Origin: an uncultured Saprospiraceae bacterium
GTDB lineage: Bacteria; Bacteroidota; Bacteroidia; Chitinophagales; Saprospiraceae
DNA: 64,000 nt
Direction: 5' to 3'
Assembly (NCBI GenBank): GCA_937959275.1
Contig: CALGLU010000077.1
Coordinates: forward strand, 1-64,000
How positions within the stretch are numbered: the first letter of the stretch is position 1; each line of letters begins with the position of its first letter. The translations under genes were made by a program, and so were the position numbers. This document shows, piece by piece, positions 20,140-29,900 of the stretch. The notes below the pieces were generated by a model. The model had not been told where the DNA came from. It did no database searches and saw nothing but the letters and a program-made list of their open reading frames with translations.

Positions 20140-21638
20140 ATGTGTTGACTGATTGCGTGAGGAATGTGGTGGATAATATCATTTGCTGTCATACCATATT
20201 CACCTTTTGTGATGGCTGCGAGATTACCAGCGTAGCCATGAAGATAGATGCCGAGCAATGCGGCAAGTTTGGGATCTTTTCGTTGAGCAAGAAATGAACA
20301 AATCATCCCGGTTAATACATCGCCGCTACCAGCGACTGCCATGCCTGGATTGCTAGTCGAGTTAAAATAGCATTGTCCGTCGGGGCAGGCTAAAATGGTA
20401 TGTGGGCCTTTTAAGCAAATGTAGAGCTGATGAACCATCGCTGCCTGGCGAAGCTTAGCTAGTTGATCAAAAGAATCCTGCGTTGGGCCAATCAATCGTT
20501 CAAATTCTTTTTGATGCGGCGTAAGGATGCTCATCGGACTGATGTCCGCAAAACCTAAGCCGACGTGGCTAATCATATTGAGCGCATCAGCATCTAGAAC
20601 GACGGGTGATTTGTATTCTTTTATAAATTTGAGAACCGCCTTTTCTGTTTTTTCTGAGCTGCCCATGGCAGGGCCAATACCATAGATATAGTCGTCATTG
20701 GCTTGCATAGAATTGATTGCTGTCGCTGAATATATCCAGGTCTTCCGTTTAACGATACCTTCTGGATGTTGATTCAACACAGCATCCCATTTATTCATGG
20801 GGACTTCGTAGAAGACATACCCGCAGCCAGATGCCAAGGCAGCTCGGCCAGCCAGCGTAACACCGCCGATCATAGTGTCAGTTCCACCGACGATACACAC
20901 TTTACCATAAGAGCCTTTGTGCGTAAACTTCTTTCGCTTAGAAACCATGGAAGAAATCGATTCCCTTGAGACATAGAAGTTTTTACTTTCGATGTCATCT
21001 TTAGCTTCTTGATCTAGACCAATATTGATGACCTTAAATGATTGAATAGCATATTGACTTTCTGGCAATAAAAAAGATAATTTGGGTGAGTCAAAAGTGA
21101 TGACTTCTGCGCCATGGATATGTGTTGAACGCGTTATTTGATCAGTAAAAAATCCAGACGGAATATCAATTGAGATGATTCGCTTTGCTTGTTGGTTGAT
21201 CTTGTCGACTAGGGTAGACCAATAGCCAGTGATAGGTCGATTCAAACCACTACCAAACAAGCCATCAATCACAATGCCTTCGAAGTCAGGCAGTTTTTGA
21301 TTCTCTATTATTGTTTGAATATTAGCATCTCCATACTGCATCAGCCGACTTAAGTTCAAGGCGCAGTCGATGGAGAGTTGAGGACTGACCTGACAAAAAA
21401 CGAGCTTATTAAGAATGCCTTTGTCAAGAAGTATTCTAGAAATCGCTAAGGCATCGCCACCATTATTCCCTGTTCCAGCAATAATCGTTATTGGCTTGTA
21501 GGCCAACAAGGTCAAATCTAAAGCCCCAACAAAAGCATAGGCAGCACGCTCCATCAAACGATCAGAAGAGATACCTTGCGTCTGGATTGTTTGTTCATCA
21601 ATACGCTTTATCTGCTCTGCTGAAAATATCTTTTTCAT
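20133..21638 (-). CDS. nnr: Bifunctional NAD(P)HX epimerase/dehydratase
   Basis: A 501-residue fusion that repairs hydrated NADH and NADPH. The N-terminal YjeF epimerase domain (about residues 1-215) has G-T-G-N-N-G-G-D-A-L-A-I-S-R and D-I-P-S-G. The C-terminal ADP-dependent dehydratase domain (about 225-495) has G-S-Y-G-K-V-C-I-V-G-G, V-V-L-D-A-D-A-L-N and the nucleotide motif G-S-G-D-V-L-T-G-M-I. The length matches the bacterial two-domain fusion. The gene is coupled by a 7-bp overlap to the sirtuin and follows the 448-residue secreted protein by 21 bp, so a shared transcript is possible. Confidence 0.93.
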   Translation of the reverse strand: MKKIFSAEQIKRIDEQTIQTQGISSDRLMERAAYAFVGALDLTLLAYKPITIIAGTGNNGGDALAISRILLDKGILNKLVFCQVSPQLSIDCALNLSRLMQYGDANIQTIIENQKLPDFEGIVIDGLFGSGLNRPITGYWSTLVDKINQQAKRIISIDIPSGFFTDQITRSTHIHGAEVITFDSPKLSFLLPESQYAIQSFKVINIGLDQEAKDDIESKNFYVSRESISSMVSKRKKFTHKGSYGKVCIVGGTDTMIGGVTLAGRAALASGCGYVFYEVPMNKWDAVLNQHPEGIVKRKTWIYSATAINSMQANDDYIYGIGPAMGSSEKTEKAVLKFIKEYKSPVVLDADALNMISHVGLGFADISPMSILTPHQKEFERLIGPTQDSFDQLAKLRQAAMVHQLYICLKGPHTILACPDGQCYFNSTSNPGMAVAGSGDVLTGMICSFLAQRKDPKLAALLGIYLHGYAGNLAAITKGEYGMTANDIIHHIPHAISQHIC

Positions 21639-21659
21639 CCAAAACCAAGATAAGCATTT

Positions 21660-23006
21660 TCAATTGTCACAGCCGCCAATAAACGCATCGAATGACGCTC
21701 CAGAAGACACTTCAAATCCTTGATTCAAATTAATAGATTGACCAGCATCAAAAGTAATAGTCGCTCTAGCCAATAATTGACTATTAGATTCAATACTTTG
21801 CTCTGCTTCAAAATGAAAGTTATCAGATGAATTAAATGTTTGTGTCAGGTAATCATTCGTCTTACATTCTTTGACCATGATATTAATATACTCAGTGACT
21901 TCACAAAAGCCTGAATCATAATAGTCTGTTTCAAATCGCAAACGCACTAAACCAATTTGGTCACCAAAGCCAGCTATGTCGCTTGGGTGAAAATCAACGA
22001 TATCATTTAACGCCGTGAATTCGATTTGATTCATAGAGTTTAAATCAGTGACTGTATATATAGAGAAATATTCTCCAGAAATCACAAGTTTAAATGAGTC
22101 ATCGTTTATATAGGTACTCGTGTCACCAATTATTTCAAATTCTGGATATTCGATAACATCATAATAATCACTAAAAACAGTGTAGCACCTATCAGCATTA
22201 CTAATGTTGAACTGAATGGGATAAAGCCCAAATTGAGGGGGCACAAACTTGATTGTTTTACTATATGTATTCACAGTAAGCTGGTCTAATTCCTCATAAG
22301 TGGGGTAGATGACATATGGCTCGTAAGTGACAAGTTCAATCTCACAATCTTCACAATCTGTAACAACCAAGGTGGCAGTCAATTCTTCACCCTCACAAGT
22401 TGAAGAATAATCAAATGAAACAACTTCTGAGTAAGTAAATGGAGCTGCACTACCAATGCCAATAATGGATGTTTCAAATGAATAGCTTTCATCGACTTGA
22501 TCTGACTTGGATCTTAAAAATAAGTGAATAGTCTCATCACAATCAACAGTAAAGATTGTCGAAAAGGATTTTTGTGATTCATAGCCACACATGGATTCTG
22601 TATAAATAAGACCTTTTGTAGTAGAAATGAATTCTACATATGCTTCATCGCTGTCATTGCATGAAGAGCAGTTTAACGTTGACGATTCTGCTGTCATTTT
22701 GAAATTGATGGATACTTGATTATAGGAAGACACATCTATTGAGGCGCCTAAATATCCAGCTTGAGTAGAACATAAGCCAGAAGACACAGCACATCCGCCA
22801 ACACCATTTGTGGTACACGGCTCACAAGTCCTTCCCTCCATTGCAGATATTTCAACGAATTGTCCAGAGTTTGATATAGTAATGTAACCATCGGCATCAC
22901 AATTCATCGGATCTGTAGATTGCCAGTCAAGTGCTAATTGAGAATAGCCAATACCAGAAAAGATAAAGTAACTAATGAGCATGTTTAACAATGTACTTTT
23001 TTTCAT
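21660..23006 (-). CDS. Secreted Cys-rich protein sharing the N-terminal module of the giant at 6745, with a stacked-strand C-terminal domain
   Basis: A 448-residue protein with a signal peptide (hydrophobic residues 6-20, ending G-Y-S-Q). Residues 22-190 align by eye with the start of the 4102-residue giant: L-x-W-x-S, C-x-P-C-T-x-x-x-V-x-G-C, G-x-C-S, D-V-x-x-Y, and D-E-S-Y-x-x. The next module (E-E-L-T-A-T-L...C-x-x-C) also matches. The last 60 residues (F-E-A-E-Q-S-I-E-S-N...F-D-A-G-Q-S-I-N-L-N-Q-G-F-E-V) resemble the 3-coathanger stack type domain common in secreted Bacteroidota proteins; the collagenase at 49135 ends the same way. The function is unknown, and it may be a surface or matrix protein. 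Confidence 0.75.
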   Translation of the reverse strand: MKKSTLLNMLISYFIFSGIGYSQLALDWQSTDPMNCDADGYITISNSGQFVEISAMEGRTCEPCTTNGVGGCAVSSGLCSTQAGYLGASIDVSSYNQVSINFKMTAESSTLNCSSCNDSDEAYVEFISTTKGLIYTESMCGYESQKSFSTIFTVDCDETIHLFLRSKSDQVDESYSFETSIIGIGSAAPFTYSEVVSFDYSSTCEGEELTATLVVTDCEDCEIELVTYEPYVIYPTYEELDQLTVNTYSKTIKFVPPQFGLYPIQFNISNADRCYTVFSDYYDVIEYPEFEIIGDTSTYINDDSFKLVISGEYFSIYTVTDLNSMNQIEFTALNDIVDFHPSDIAGFGDQIGLVRLRFETDYYDSGFCEVTEYINIMVKECKTNDYLTQTFNSSDNFHFEAEQSIESNSQLLARATITFDAGQSINLNQGFEVSSGASFDAFIGGCDN

Positions 23007-23022
23007 GTTTTCTCTTTTGCTC

Positions 23023-23030
23023 CAAATCTA
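23023..23030 (-). promoter_or_regulatory. Possible -7 box (TAGATTTG) for the minus-strand operon
   Basis: On the minus strand this reads TAGATTTG, matching TAnnTTTG, and lies 17 nt before the start codon at 23006. The -33 region has only TTTA at a spacing of 21, so the match is partial. If real, it would drive the secreted protein and perhaps nnr and cobB. Confidence 0.4.
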
Positions 23031-23235
23031 GTTAGAAGACAAGTACGACTGTAAACTTTATGGGAGACTTGAAATATATCTATTTACAAATGATGAAAAG
23101 CTAATGACCGATATGCTTTTTGTTCAATATATATAAACTAGTAAAGCTTGCTTATGATATATCTCAAAGAAATATAAGATGTTTCAGAATATAACTTCCT
23201 TATAACAAAATGACTTGATCGTGTTTACATAAGTC

Positions 23236-23345
23236 AGGTCTCAGAGACCTTACATATGGTCCAGACTATCACTCAACATTCAACACCCAACATTCAACAC
23301 TGCCGCAGGCACCCAACACCCAACACTCAACACTGCCGCAGGCAC
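23236..23345. repeat. Short palindrome plus CAACACC heptamer repeat
   Basis: AGGTCTC and GAGACCT around a single A (23236-23250) form a perfect palindrome. It is followed by about ten imperfect CAACACC/CAACATT heptamers (23270-23345) interrupted twice by TGCCGCAGGCAC. Apart from these and the box at 23023, the divergent gap 23007-23444 holds nothing I recognise. Confidence 0.65.
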
Positions 23346-23444
23346 AAAACCTAGTACAATTTTTGCACCATAGGATATAGATCATAACTAATTGATTGTC
23401 AACAAGTTAAATCGTTGCTAATCAGTTCAAAATACATTAGTGAA

Positions 23445-24494
23445 ATGTATCATGTAACAAACATAGTCAACCAAAGAGCGCTCTTAATCGGGTTAATCCT
23501 CATATCATGTAAATTTTTATATGTTAATAATTTACACGGTCAGGACATCCATTACTCGCAATTCTACAATCCGATTCTCGTCATCAATCCTGCAAAAACA
23601 GGCATTTTTAGTGGGGATAAGAGATTGAATCTTAGCTATAGAGATCAATGGAGTTCTGTCCAAGTACCGTGGCGTACATTTACGGGTAGCTATGATCAAA
23701 AATTTTATCCCAAAAAGTCAGACAAGTATTTCTTTTCTGGCGGCTTGAATTTTAATTATGATCGACAAGGAGATTCTAACCTGAGTTTGTCAAATTTAAA
23801 TCTATCGGCATCCTATACTAAAGTTCTCAGCGAAAACAATTTGCTGACTATTGGTCTTGGTTTAGGTTTTGCTACACGTGGCTTTGACCTGACAAATTTG
23901 CAATGGGATAGCCAATGGAATGGAAGCACATTCGATGCGTCATTACCGACAGGAGAGCGTTTTGATGCAGAGCGGATCAATTATTTTGAAAATGCGCTTG
24001 GTATTAATTATCGATGGCAGAAAGACAGACGTAATAAATTTGATATAGGTATTTCTGGATATCACTTGATCGAACCAGAAGTTGGATTTTATGCAAATGA
24101 TGATATTACATTACCACGCCGACTCAATTTATCCGCGATTTTAACGAAGCAGGTTTCAAGCCGTTTTGATATACAGCTACAAGCTTTAGGGCAACTCCAA
24201 AATGAATACCATGAAATTTTAGGTAGTGGATTGATCAAAATCCATATTAACAATAAACGAGGAAAAGAAGCAGAATTGCATCTAGGGATCGGCTATAGAA
24301 CGTCTGGATCTCTCTTTGTACCGATTGTTGCGATTGAACTTCAAGAACGATATTATTTCTCTTTCAACTTCGAAAGAGACTTATCTGATTTTCAAATTGC
24401 TACAAATAACAATGCAGGTTTTGAAGCGCATTTTAGATACATCATTACGAATGTGAAGCCTTTAAAAGCCTTTAAAATTTGCCCTATATACTAA
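23445..24494 (+). CDS. PorP/SprF-family T9SS outer-membrane protein
   Basis: A 349-residue beta-barrel-like protein with a signal peptide (hydrophobic L-L-I-G-L-I-L-I-S, ending N-L-H-G-Q). The PorP/SprF hallmark follows at once: D-I-H-Y-S-Q-F-Y-N-P...I-N-P-A-K-T-G-I-F-S-G-D-K-R...Y-R-D-Q-W. Alternating strand patterns continue to the end, and the last residues are less typical. The start is ATG 23445; a TTG at 23415 would only extend the n-region. In the family such proteins work with type B T9SS cargo, and this gene heads a cluster with an OmpA/PD40 protein and a 2841-residue cargo protein, so it is probably their dedicated outer-membrane partner. Confidence 0.9.
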   Translation: MYHVTNIVNQRALLIGLILISCKFLYVNNLHGQDIHYSQFYNPILVINPAKTGIFSGDKRLNLSYRDQWSSVQVPWRTFTGSYDQKFYPKKSDKYFFSGGLNFNYDRQGDSNLSLSNLNLSASYTKVLSENNLLTIGLGLGFATRGFDLTNLQWDSQWNGSTFDASLPTGERFDAERINYFENALGINYRWQKDRRNKFDIGISGYHLIEPEVGFYANDDITLPRRLNLSAILTKQVSSRFDIQLQALGQLQNEYHEILGSGLIKIHINNKRGKEAELHLGIGYRTSGSLFVPIVAIELQERYYFSFNFERDLSDFQIATNNNAGFEAHFRYIITNVKPLKAFKICPIY

Positions 24495-24517
24495 CGAATA
24501 TTCAATTGCCCATTGAT

Positions 24518-26950
24518 ATGAACCGAATTTTATTAACGATTGCCTTACTTGTTTGGATGACTGTCTGCGGATGGTCCCAAACCAAGACGGCATACATGCA
24601 AGCGGCTGAGACAGAGTTTGTCAAAAGTAATTTTCATGCTGCTCTATCATACTATATGCAGGCGTATGAATTTGACTCAACTGACATCGCTGTTAACCAC
24701 GCGATTGCTGAGTCAGCCAGACGCTTTGATGCCTTTAATTTGGCTGAGAAACACTACCGTAAAGTCATTGATTTAGATGCAAGCAACGAATATGGAGAAG
24801 ACTTATTCTGGTATGCTCGTTCACAACAAATGTTAGGCGAATACCAAGAGGCTCAACTTAATTATACCTTATATGCAACTGAACATGAAGGTGAAGATGA
24901 ATACTTAACCCGACGAGCGAATAAAGAAATAGAAGCCAGTGAATGGGCTTCAGATCTAAAAAATAATCCTCGACCAAATGTACGGATTCAACGATTGGGA
25001 GATGGTATCAATACATCGTACTCAGAATTTGCAGGAGTCAAAGAAGATGAAGGGTTATACTTTTCCTCTTTACGATTTGAGGAATTAGAGCCTGATTCAA
25101 AACCAAATAAGTTGATTTCAAAAGTACTCTTAAGTACGAATGACGAAACTGCGGATACGCTAGAAGTTGCCTTTAATGAAGACAATTTGTTTTCAGCTCA
25201 CACCACCTATAATCGAGATAAGTCTAAAGTAATTTATACACTTTGCGAATATGACTTGGGTTCCAATATTAGGTGTGATCTGTTCGAAAGCTCATTCTCT
25301 AGTACAGGAGAAATGTCAATGCCTAAAAAACTAAGTGAGCCGATTAATACTCCAGGTTTTACAACGACGCAACCTGCCTATGCGTATAATGAAGTGACAG
25401 GTACTGAACGACTCTACTTCTCCTCTAATCGAGAAGGAGGTGAAGGGAAACTCGATATATGGTATGTAGATATTTCTTTAGCTGGCGACTATTCATTGCC
25501 GATGAATGTACCAAATATCAATACTCCAGAAAATGACATCACTCCTTTTTATCACTCGAATTCTAGGACACTGTATTTCAGTAGTGATGGATACATGAGT
25601 ATGGGTGGGTATGATATTTATAAGTCCAAAGACACGGATGGTGTTTTTGGAAAACCCGATCACCTAGGAGTGCCCATCAATAGTAGTTACCATGATGTGT
25701 ATTATTCGCTAGACAGTGATGGTGACGAAGGCTATTTTTCATCTAACCGATATGGAGCGAATTACATTGACATGCCACAAGAAGCGTGTTGCTATGATAT
25801 TTATAAAGCTGCGATTGCCGAGGTGGATTTAAAGCTCAATGCAAAAACATTTATCAATCCAGGAATGGATTCTTTGTCTGGAGCGACGGTCAAATTGATT
25901 GACGCAGAAACAGGAGAATTGATTGCTGAGGTCAATACAGCAGATGGGATAGATCACAATTTTGATCTTGAACCTGATCGAGAATATATGATCATTGGTG
26001 AGAAAATGAATTTCAAATCTGATACCATAATGTTTAGCACTAAGGATATGTATAGCTCAGAAGAGATCACTAAAAATCTGTTTTTAACAGTTGAGCAAGT
26101 ATGCCTTGATCTATCAACATTTGATAAAGAAAGCCAAGACGGACTTGATGGCGCTACAGTTACCATACGAAATCTATCAGATCCCAATGCAGAAGATATT
26201 GTCATCACGAATCCAGATAGTAACAGGACTATCATCAAGTTAGACCCTAATCAATCGTATCAAATCACAGTCGAAAGAGAGGGGTATGAACCTGAGACCT
26301 TTGTTATTGATGAAAACACAAGTCATGATGGTGGTATCATTAGACGTAAAATATTTATGCAGAAAAGAGACTTGAATGTATTCTTACCTGCCTACTTGTA
26401 TTTTGATAATGATCGACCAGATCGTAAAACGATGCGTGTCACAACAGATAAAACATATACAGAGACCTATAATCCATACATCTCACGCATGCCGTATTTC
26501 TTACAAAGAGTAGGTAGTGGCAAAGGGGGCGATTTCAAACAAACAGAAGAGCAACGAATGGAAGACTTCTTCGAATTTGACGTGAAAGGTGGTTACGCCA
26601 AGTTGTATTTGTTCTTAAATGAAGTGAGTCAAAAATTGAGTACTGGCTACACGTTTGAAATTGAGATCAAAGGACATACAAGTCCGTTGGCGCCGAGTGA
26701 GTATAATAAAAACTTAAGCCAAAGAAGGATTAACAGTGTGAGAAATGAATTGGCGAAATATAGTGGAGGCATCTTAATTCCGTATATGAATGCCAATCAA
26801 CTCATTATAACTGATGTATCGTATGGTGAAGATTTATCTCCATCTGAGGTAGATGACAAACCAACGAATCTGACTGAATCGATTTTCAGTGTAGAGGCAT
26901 CAAAGGAAAGACGTGTTGAAATTATTAAAATTAGAAGTACGCTTAAATAG
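24518..26950 (+). CDS. TPR/PD40/OmpA-domain protein of a T9SS cargo cluster
   Basis: An 810-residue protein whose signal peptide ends in C-G-W-S-Q. Order of parts: TPR helices (about residues 25-125, e.g. A-L-S-Y-Y-M-Q-A-Y-E-F-D); WD40-like PD40 repeats (about 145-420, with R-L-Y-F-S-S-N-R-E-G-G and T-L-Y-F-S-S-D-G); two carboxypeptidase-regulatory-like beta-sandwiches (about 450-620, S-G-A-T-V-K-L-I-D-A-E-T-G and D-G-A-T-V-T-I); and a C-terminal OmpA-like peptidoglycan-binding region (about 680-790, I-K-G-H-T-S-P...N-K-N-L-S-Q-R-R). The start is ATG 24518, 23 bp after PorP/SprF; the next gene begins 6 bp after its stop. It probably ties the outer-membrane complex to the cell wall. Confidence 0.88.
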   Translation: MNRILLTIALLVWMTVCGWSQTKTAYMQAAETEFVKSNFHAALSYYMQAYEFDSTDIAVNHAIAESARRFDAFNLAEKHYRKVIDLDASNEYGEDLFWYARSQQMLGEYQEAQLNYTLYATEHEGEDEYLTRRANKEIEASEWASDLKNNPRPNVRIQRLGDGINTSYSEFAGVKEDEGLYFSSLRFEELEPDSKPNKLISKVLLSTNDETADTLEVAFNEDNLFSAHTTYNRDKSKVIYTLCEYDLGSNIRCDLFESSFSSTGEMSMPKKLSEPINTPGFTTTQPAYAYNEVTGTERLYFSSNREGGEGKLDIWYVDISLAGDYSLPMNVPNINTPENDITPFYHSNSRTLYFSSDGYMSMGGYDIYKSKDTDGVFGKPDHLGVPINSSYHDVYYSLDSDGDEGYFSSNRYGANYIDMPQEACCYDIYKAAIAEVDLKLNAKTFINPGMDSLSGATVKLIDAETGELIAEVNTADGIDHNFDLEPDREYMIIGEKMNFKSDTIMFSTKDMYSSEEITKNLFLTVEQVCLDLSTFDKESQDGLDGATVTIRNLSDPNAEDIVITNPDSNRTIIKLDPNQSYQITVEREGYEPETFVIDENTSHDGGIIRRKIFMQKRDLNVFLPAYLYFDNDRPDRKTMRVTTDKTYTETYNPYISRMPYFLQRVGSGKGGDFKQTEEQRMEDFFEFDVKGGYAKLYLFLNEVSQKLSTGYTFEIEIKGHTSPLAPSEYNKNLSQRRINSVRNELAKYSGGILIPYMNANQLIITDVSYGEDLSPSEVDDKPTNLTESIFSVEASKERRVEIIKIRSTLK

Positions 26951-26956
26951 GGAGAC

Positions 26957-29900
26957 ATGAATCATATATATAAAGCAAAACATAGACTTCTTCCGATGAT
27001 ACAGCGCTTAGCTATAAGCCTAGCCATACTGATGGTATTTGCACTTAGTTCTGCTTGGTCGACACACATCGTCGGTGGAAGTATAAGCTATAGATGTATG
27101 GGTAACGATCAATATGAGGTGACATTAACAGTTAGACGAGATTGTATTCTCGGAGCTGAAGATGCACCATTTGATGATCCTGCCTCTGTAGGGATTTTTG
27201 ATCAGAATGGAAATTTGGTTACTGAACTTGGAGACAATGGTGAATTATTATTACCATTTATTGGAGATCAAACATTGAATAATGAAATCAGCCAGATCTG
27301 TTACGCAAATCAATCTTCTATCTGTGTCCACATTACACAATATGTTGGCATTTTAGAATTACCAATGCGAGATGGTGGTTACACATTGTCGTATCAACGC
27401 TGCTGTCGAAATGCATCTTTGAATAACGTTATCGATCCTTTGAATACAGGAATGACATTGTTCATCGACATCACACCAGATGCCTTGTCCTTGTGTAATA
27501 ATAGCCCTCGATTTAATTTCAGACCTGATATATTCATTTGCGTTGGTGAGCAGTTAAGTTTTGATGCTTCAGCTATAGATGAGGAAGGTGATGTGCTAGT
27601 CTATTCTCTTTGTGCACCGTTCTCGGGAGCAACTAGAGAGCAGCCCAAGCCTCAACCACCTGGAGCTCCACCGTATACACCAGTTGCTTGGTCATCTGGA
27701 TTTGATGCGGAAAATGCTTTGGGTAATGATAATTTTAATGTTGATCAGAACACAGGAGCTGTGACAGGTACCCCAGGATTCGCTGGTCAATACCTGATAG
27801 GCCTATGTGTAGAAGAATATAGAAACGGTGTTTTATTATCCATCACGCATCGCGAGTTTCAATACAATGTTGTGAATTGTGATGAAGGACAGGTCGTTGC
27901 AGAGTTTGAGGTTTCACAAAATGAATGCGGCTTAGATGATATCAGCTTTATCAATGAAAGTACCCCCGGGAGTAATTATACTTGGTTTTTTGATTACCCA
28001 TCGGATGATCCTAATTTCATATCGAATGAAGAATCACCATCCTTTTCATATCCGACACCGGGTCGGTATTCTATCCGTCTAATCGCTCAAAATCCACAGA
28101 CGAATTGCGAGTCAATTATCGATAAAGATATTACGATTTCGGACGGAACAGAGTCTGAATTTAGTACAACTATACTGTCCTGTACAGCTTCAGATGAATT
28201 GAATATTAGATTGTCAGATGAGACTGGACTAGATGCTCTTGAAAGAGTTTGGGAGGTCATAGTGAATGGCAGATTGATATCAGGAACATCAAAAAGTATC
28301 GAATTTACAGCTGATAGAGATGCTCAGATTACTGCATCCTTAACTGTAAATGGACAGACTGGATGTTTAATTAGTCAATCAAAACAAATAGATGTCAACA
28401 TTGACAATCAAGTCAAGTTTGCTTACGAATTGCTGAGTTGCGAAACCCAAGTCGTAAATCTTAGATTTTCATATCAAAGTGTGCTGGAGGTAGATCTAAT
28501 ACCGAGTGCTTTGAATTGGAGTATCACCAGAGAGAACGGCGACGTGATCACTAGAACGGGCGAAGAATTTGAACTTGAAGTCTTTGAAAATGAAAATTTA
28601 TCAATTAGCCAATCAGTTTCTTTTACTAACGGTTGTATAGCAACTCAACTCAAAGACATTGATCTGGATCTAGACGGCCTTGCTGAATTTGAAACTGTTT
28701 TACAATCTTGTACACCTGGTGAAAGAAATCAGGCATCCGTAACATTTAGAGCAGCACCTAGCGATATTCCCGTAGATGGAACAATTATCAGTCAAGAGTG
28801 GATGGTCGTCAATGGTGAAACAGAATTTAATTCAACTGAAACTGAAATTACCTTGGACCTAGATTTTACAAGTCCAGTTTGGGTAGGGCATACCGTCCAA
28901 TATTCAAATGGTTGTACAGCTAATGAAGAACGAAAGATATCTCTCAATGAATTATTTGGAGGTGATGTGTCTATTAATTCGAGTATAGAAAACTGTAATG
29001 GAGATGAGGTGACTGTACGATTTTTTAATGATGGCGGCCGAGTAGAGCATAACTGGGCAATTATTTTACAAAAAGCTTGGCATATAACGACTGCAGATGG
29101 CACCATGATTAGAAGTACAGGAAACTCAATCGAGTATACAGGTGCGAAGGGTGAGATCATAGAAGTCTATTATATTTTTAATACAAATGATGGATGTGCG
29201 TTCGAGCAAATAAAAACGATTGTACTGGGTGTCGATGATGCCGCTCTAAACTTTACAGATCAGATTATTGATTGTGATGGCGACCAGATATCGATCAAGC
29301 TCACAGATAATCGAGCGAGTGATCGGACCGATTGGGTGATCTATGTGAATGGTGTGCAGACGAATCGATCAGGTAGAGAAATAATCATTCGTGTGAATCG
29401 AGATGATAGTGTAAAAGTGAAATTGCAAACAGACACAACTGGTGCTTGTGGAGAAGCCGGTGGAAAAGAAATTACTTCAAATCCGGATGATTTATTAAGC
29501 TACAGCATTGATCAAATTGATTGTCCACTTGGTGGCATTGAGTTGCAATTTGTAGATACAAGTCCATCGATTGGCGGAGCAATAAAGGAATCTGTCAACT
29601 GGGTGTTTCAAACATCTGATGGACAAACGGTATCAGCAACAGGATCTTCCACGCTCCAATTGTTTGATGCCAATGATGTCATTTCAATCATGATGGATGT
29701 CCAATATTCTAATGGTTGTCGAGCGACTCTTGTCGAATCACTTGATTTGAATTTCGCGAATTTTCTTAGCTATGATGTTGAGCTGATTAGTTGCAATGCT
29801 GCGAATCAATTTTCTTTGGAAATTACAGCGAATACAGATGCATTACCGCCAAGCGATCCAGTATCTGGTATTTTTTGGTTGATTACAAATGGATCGACCG

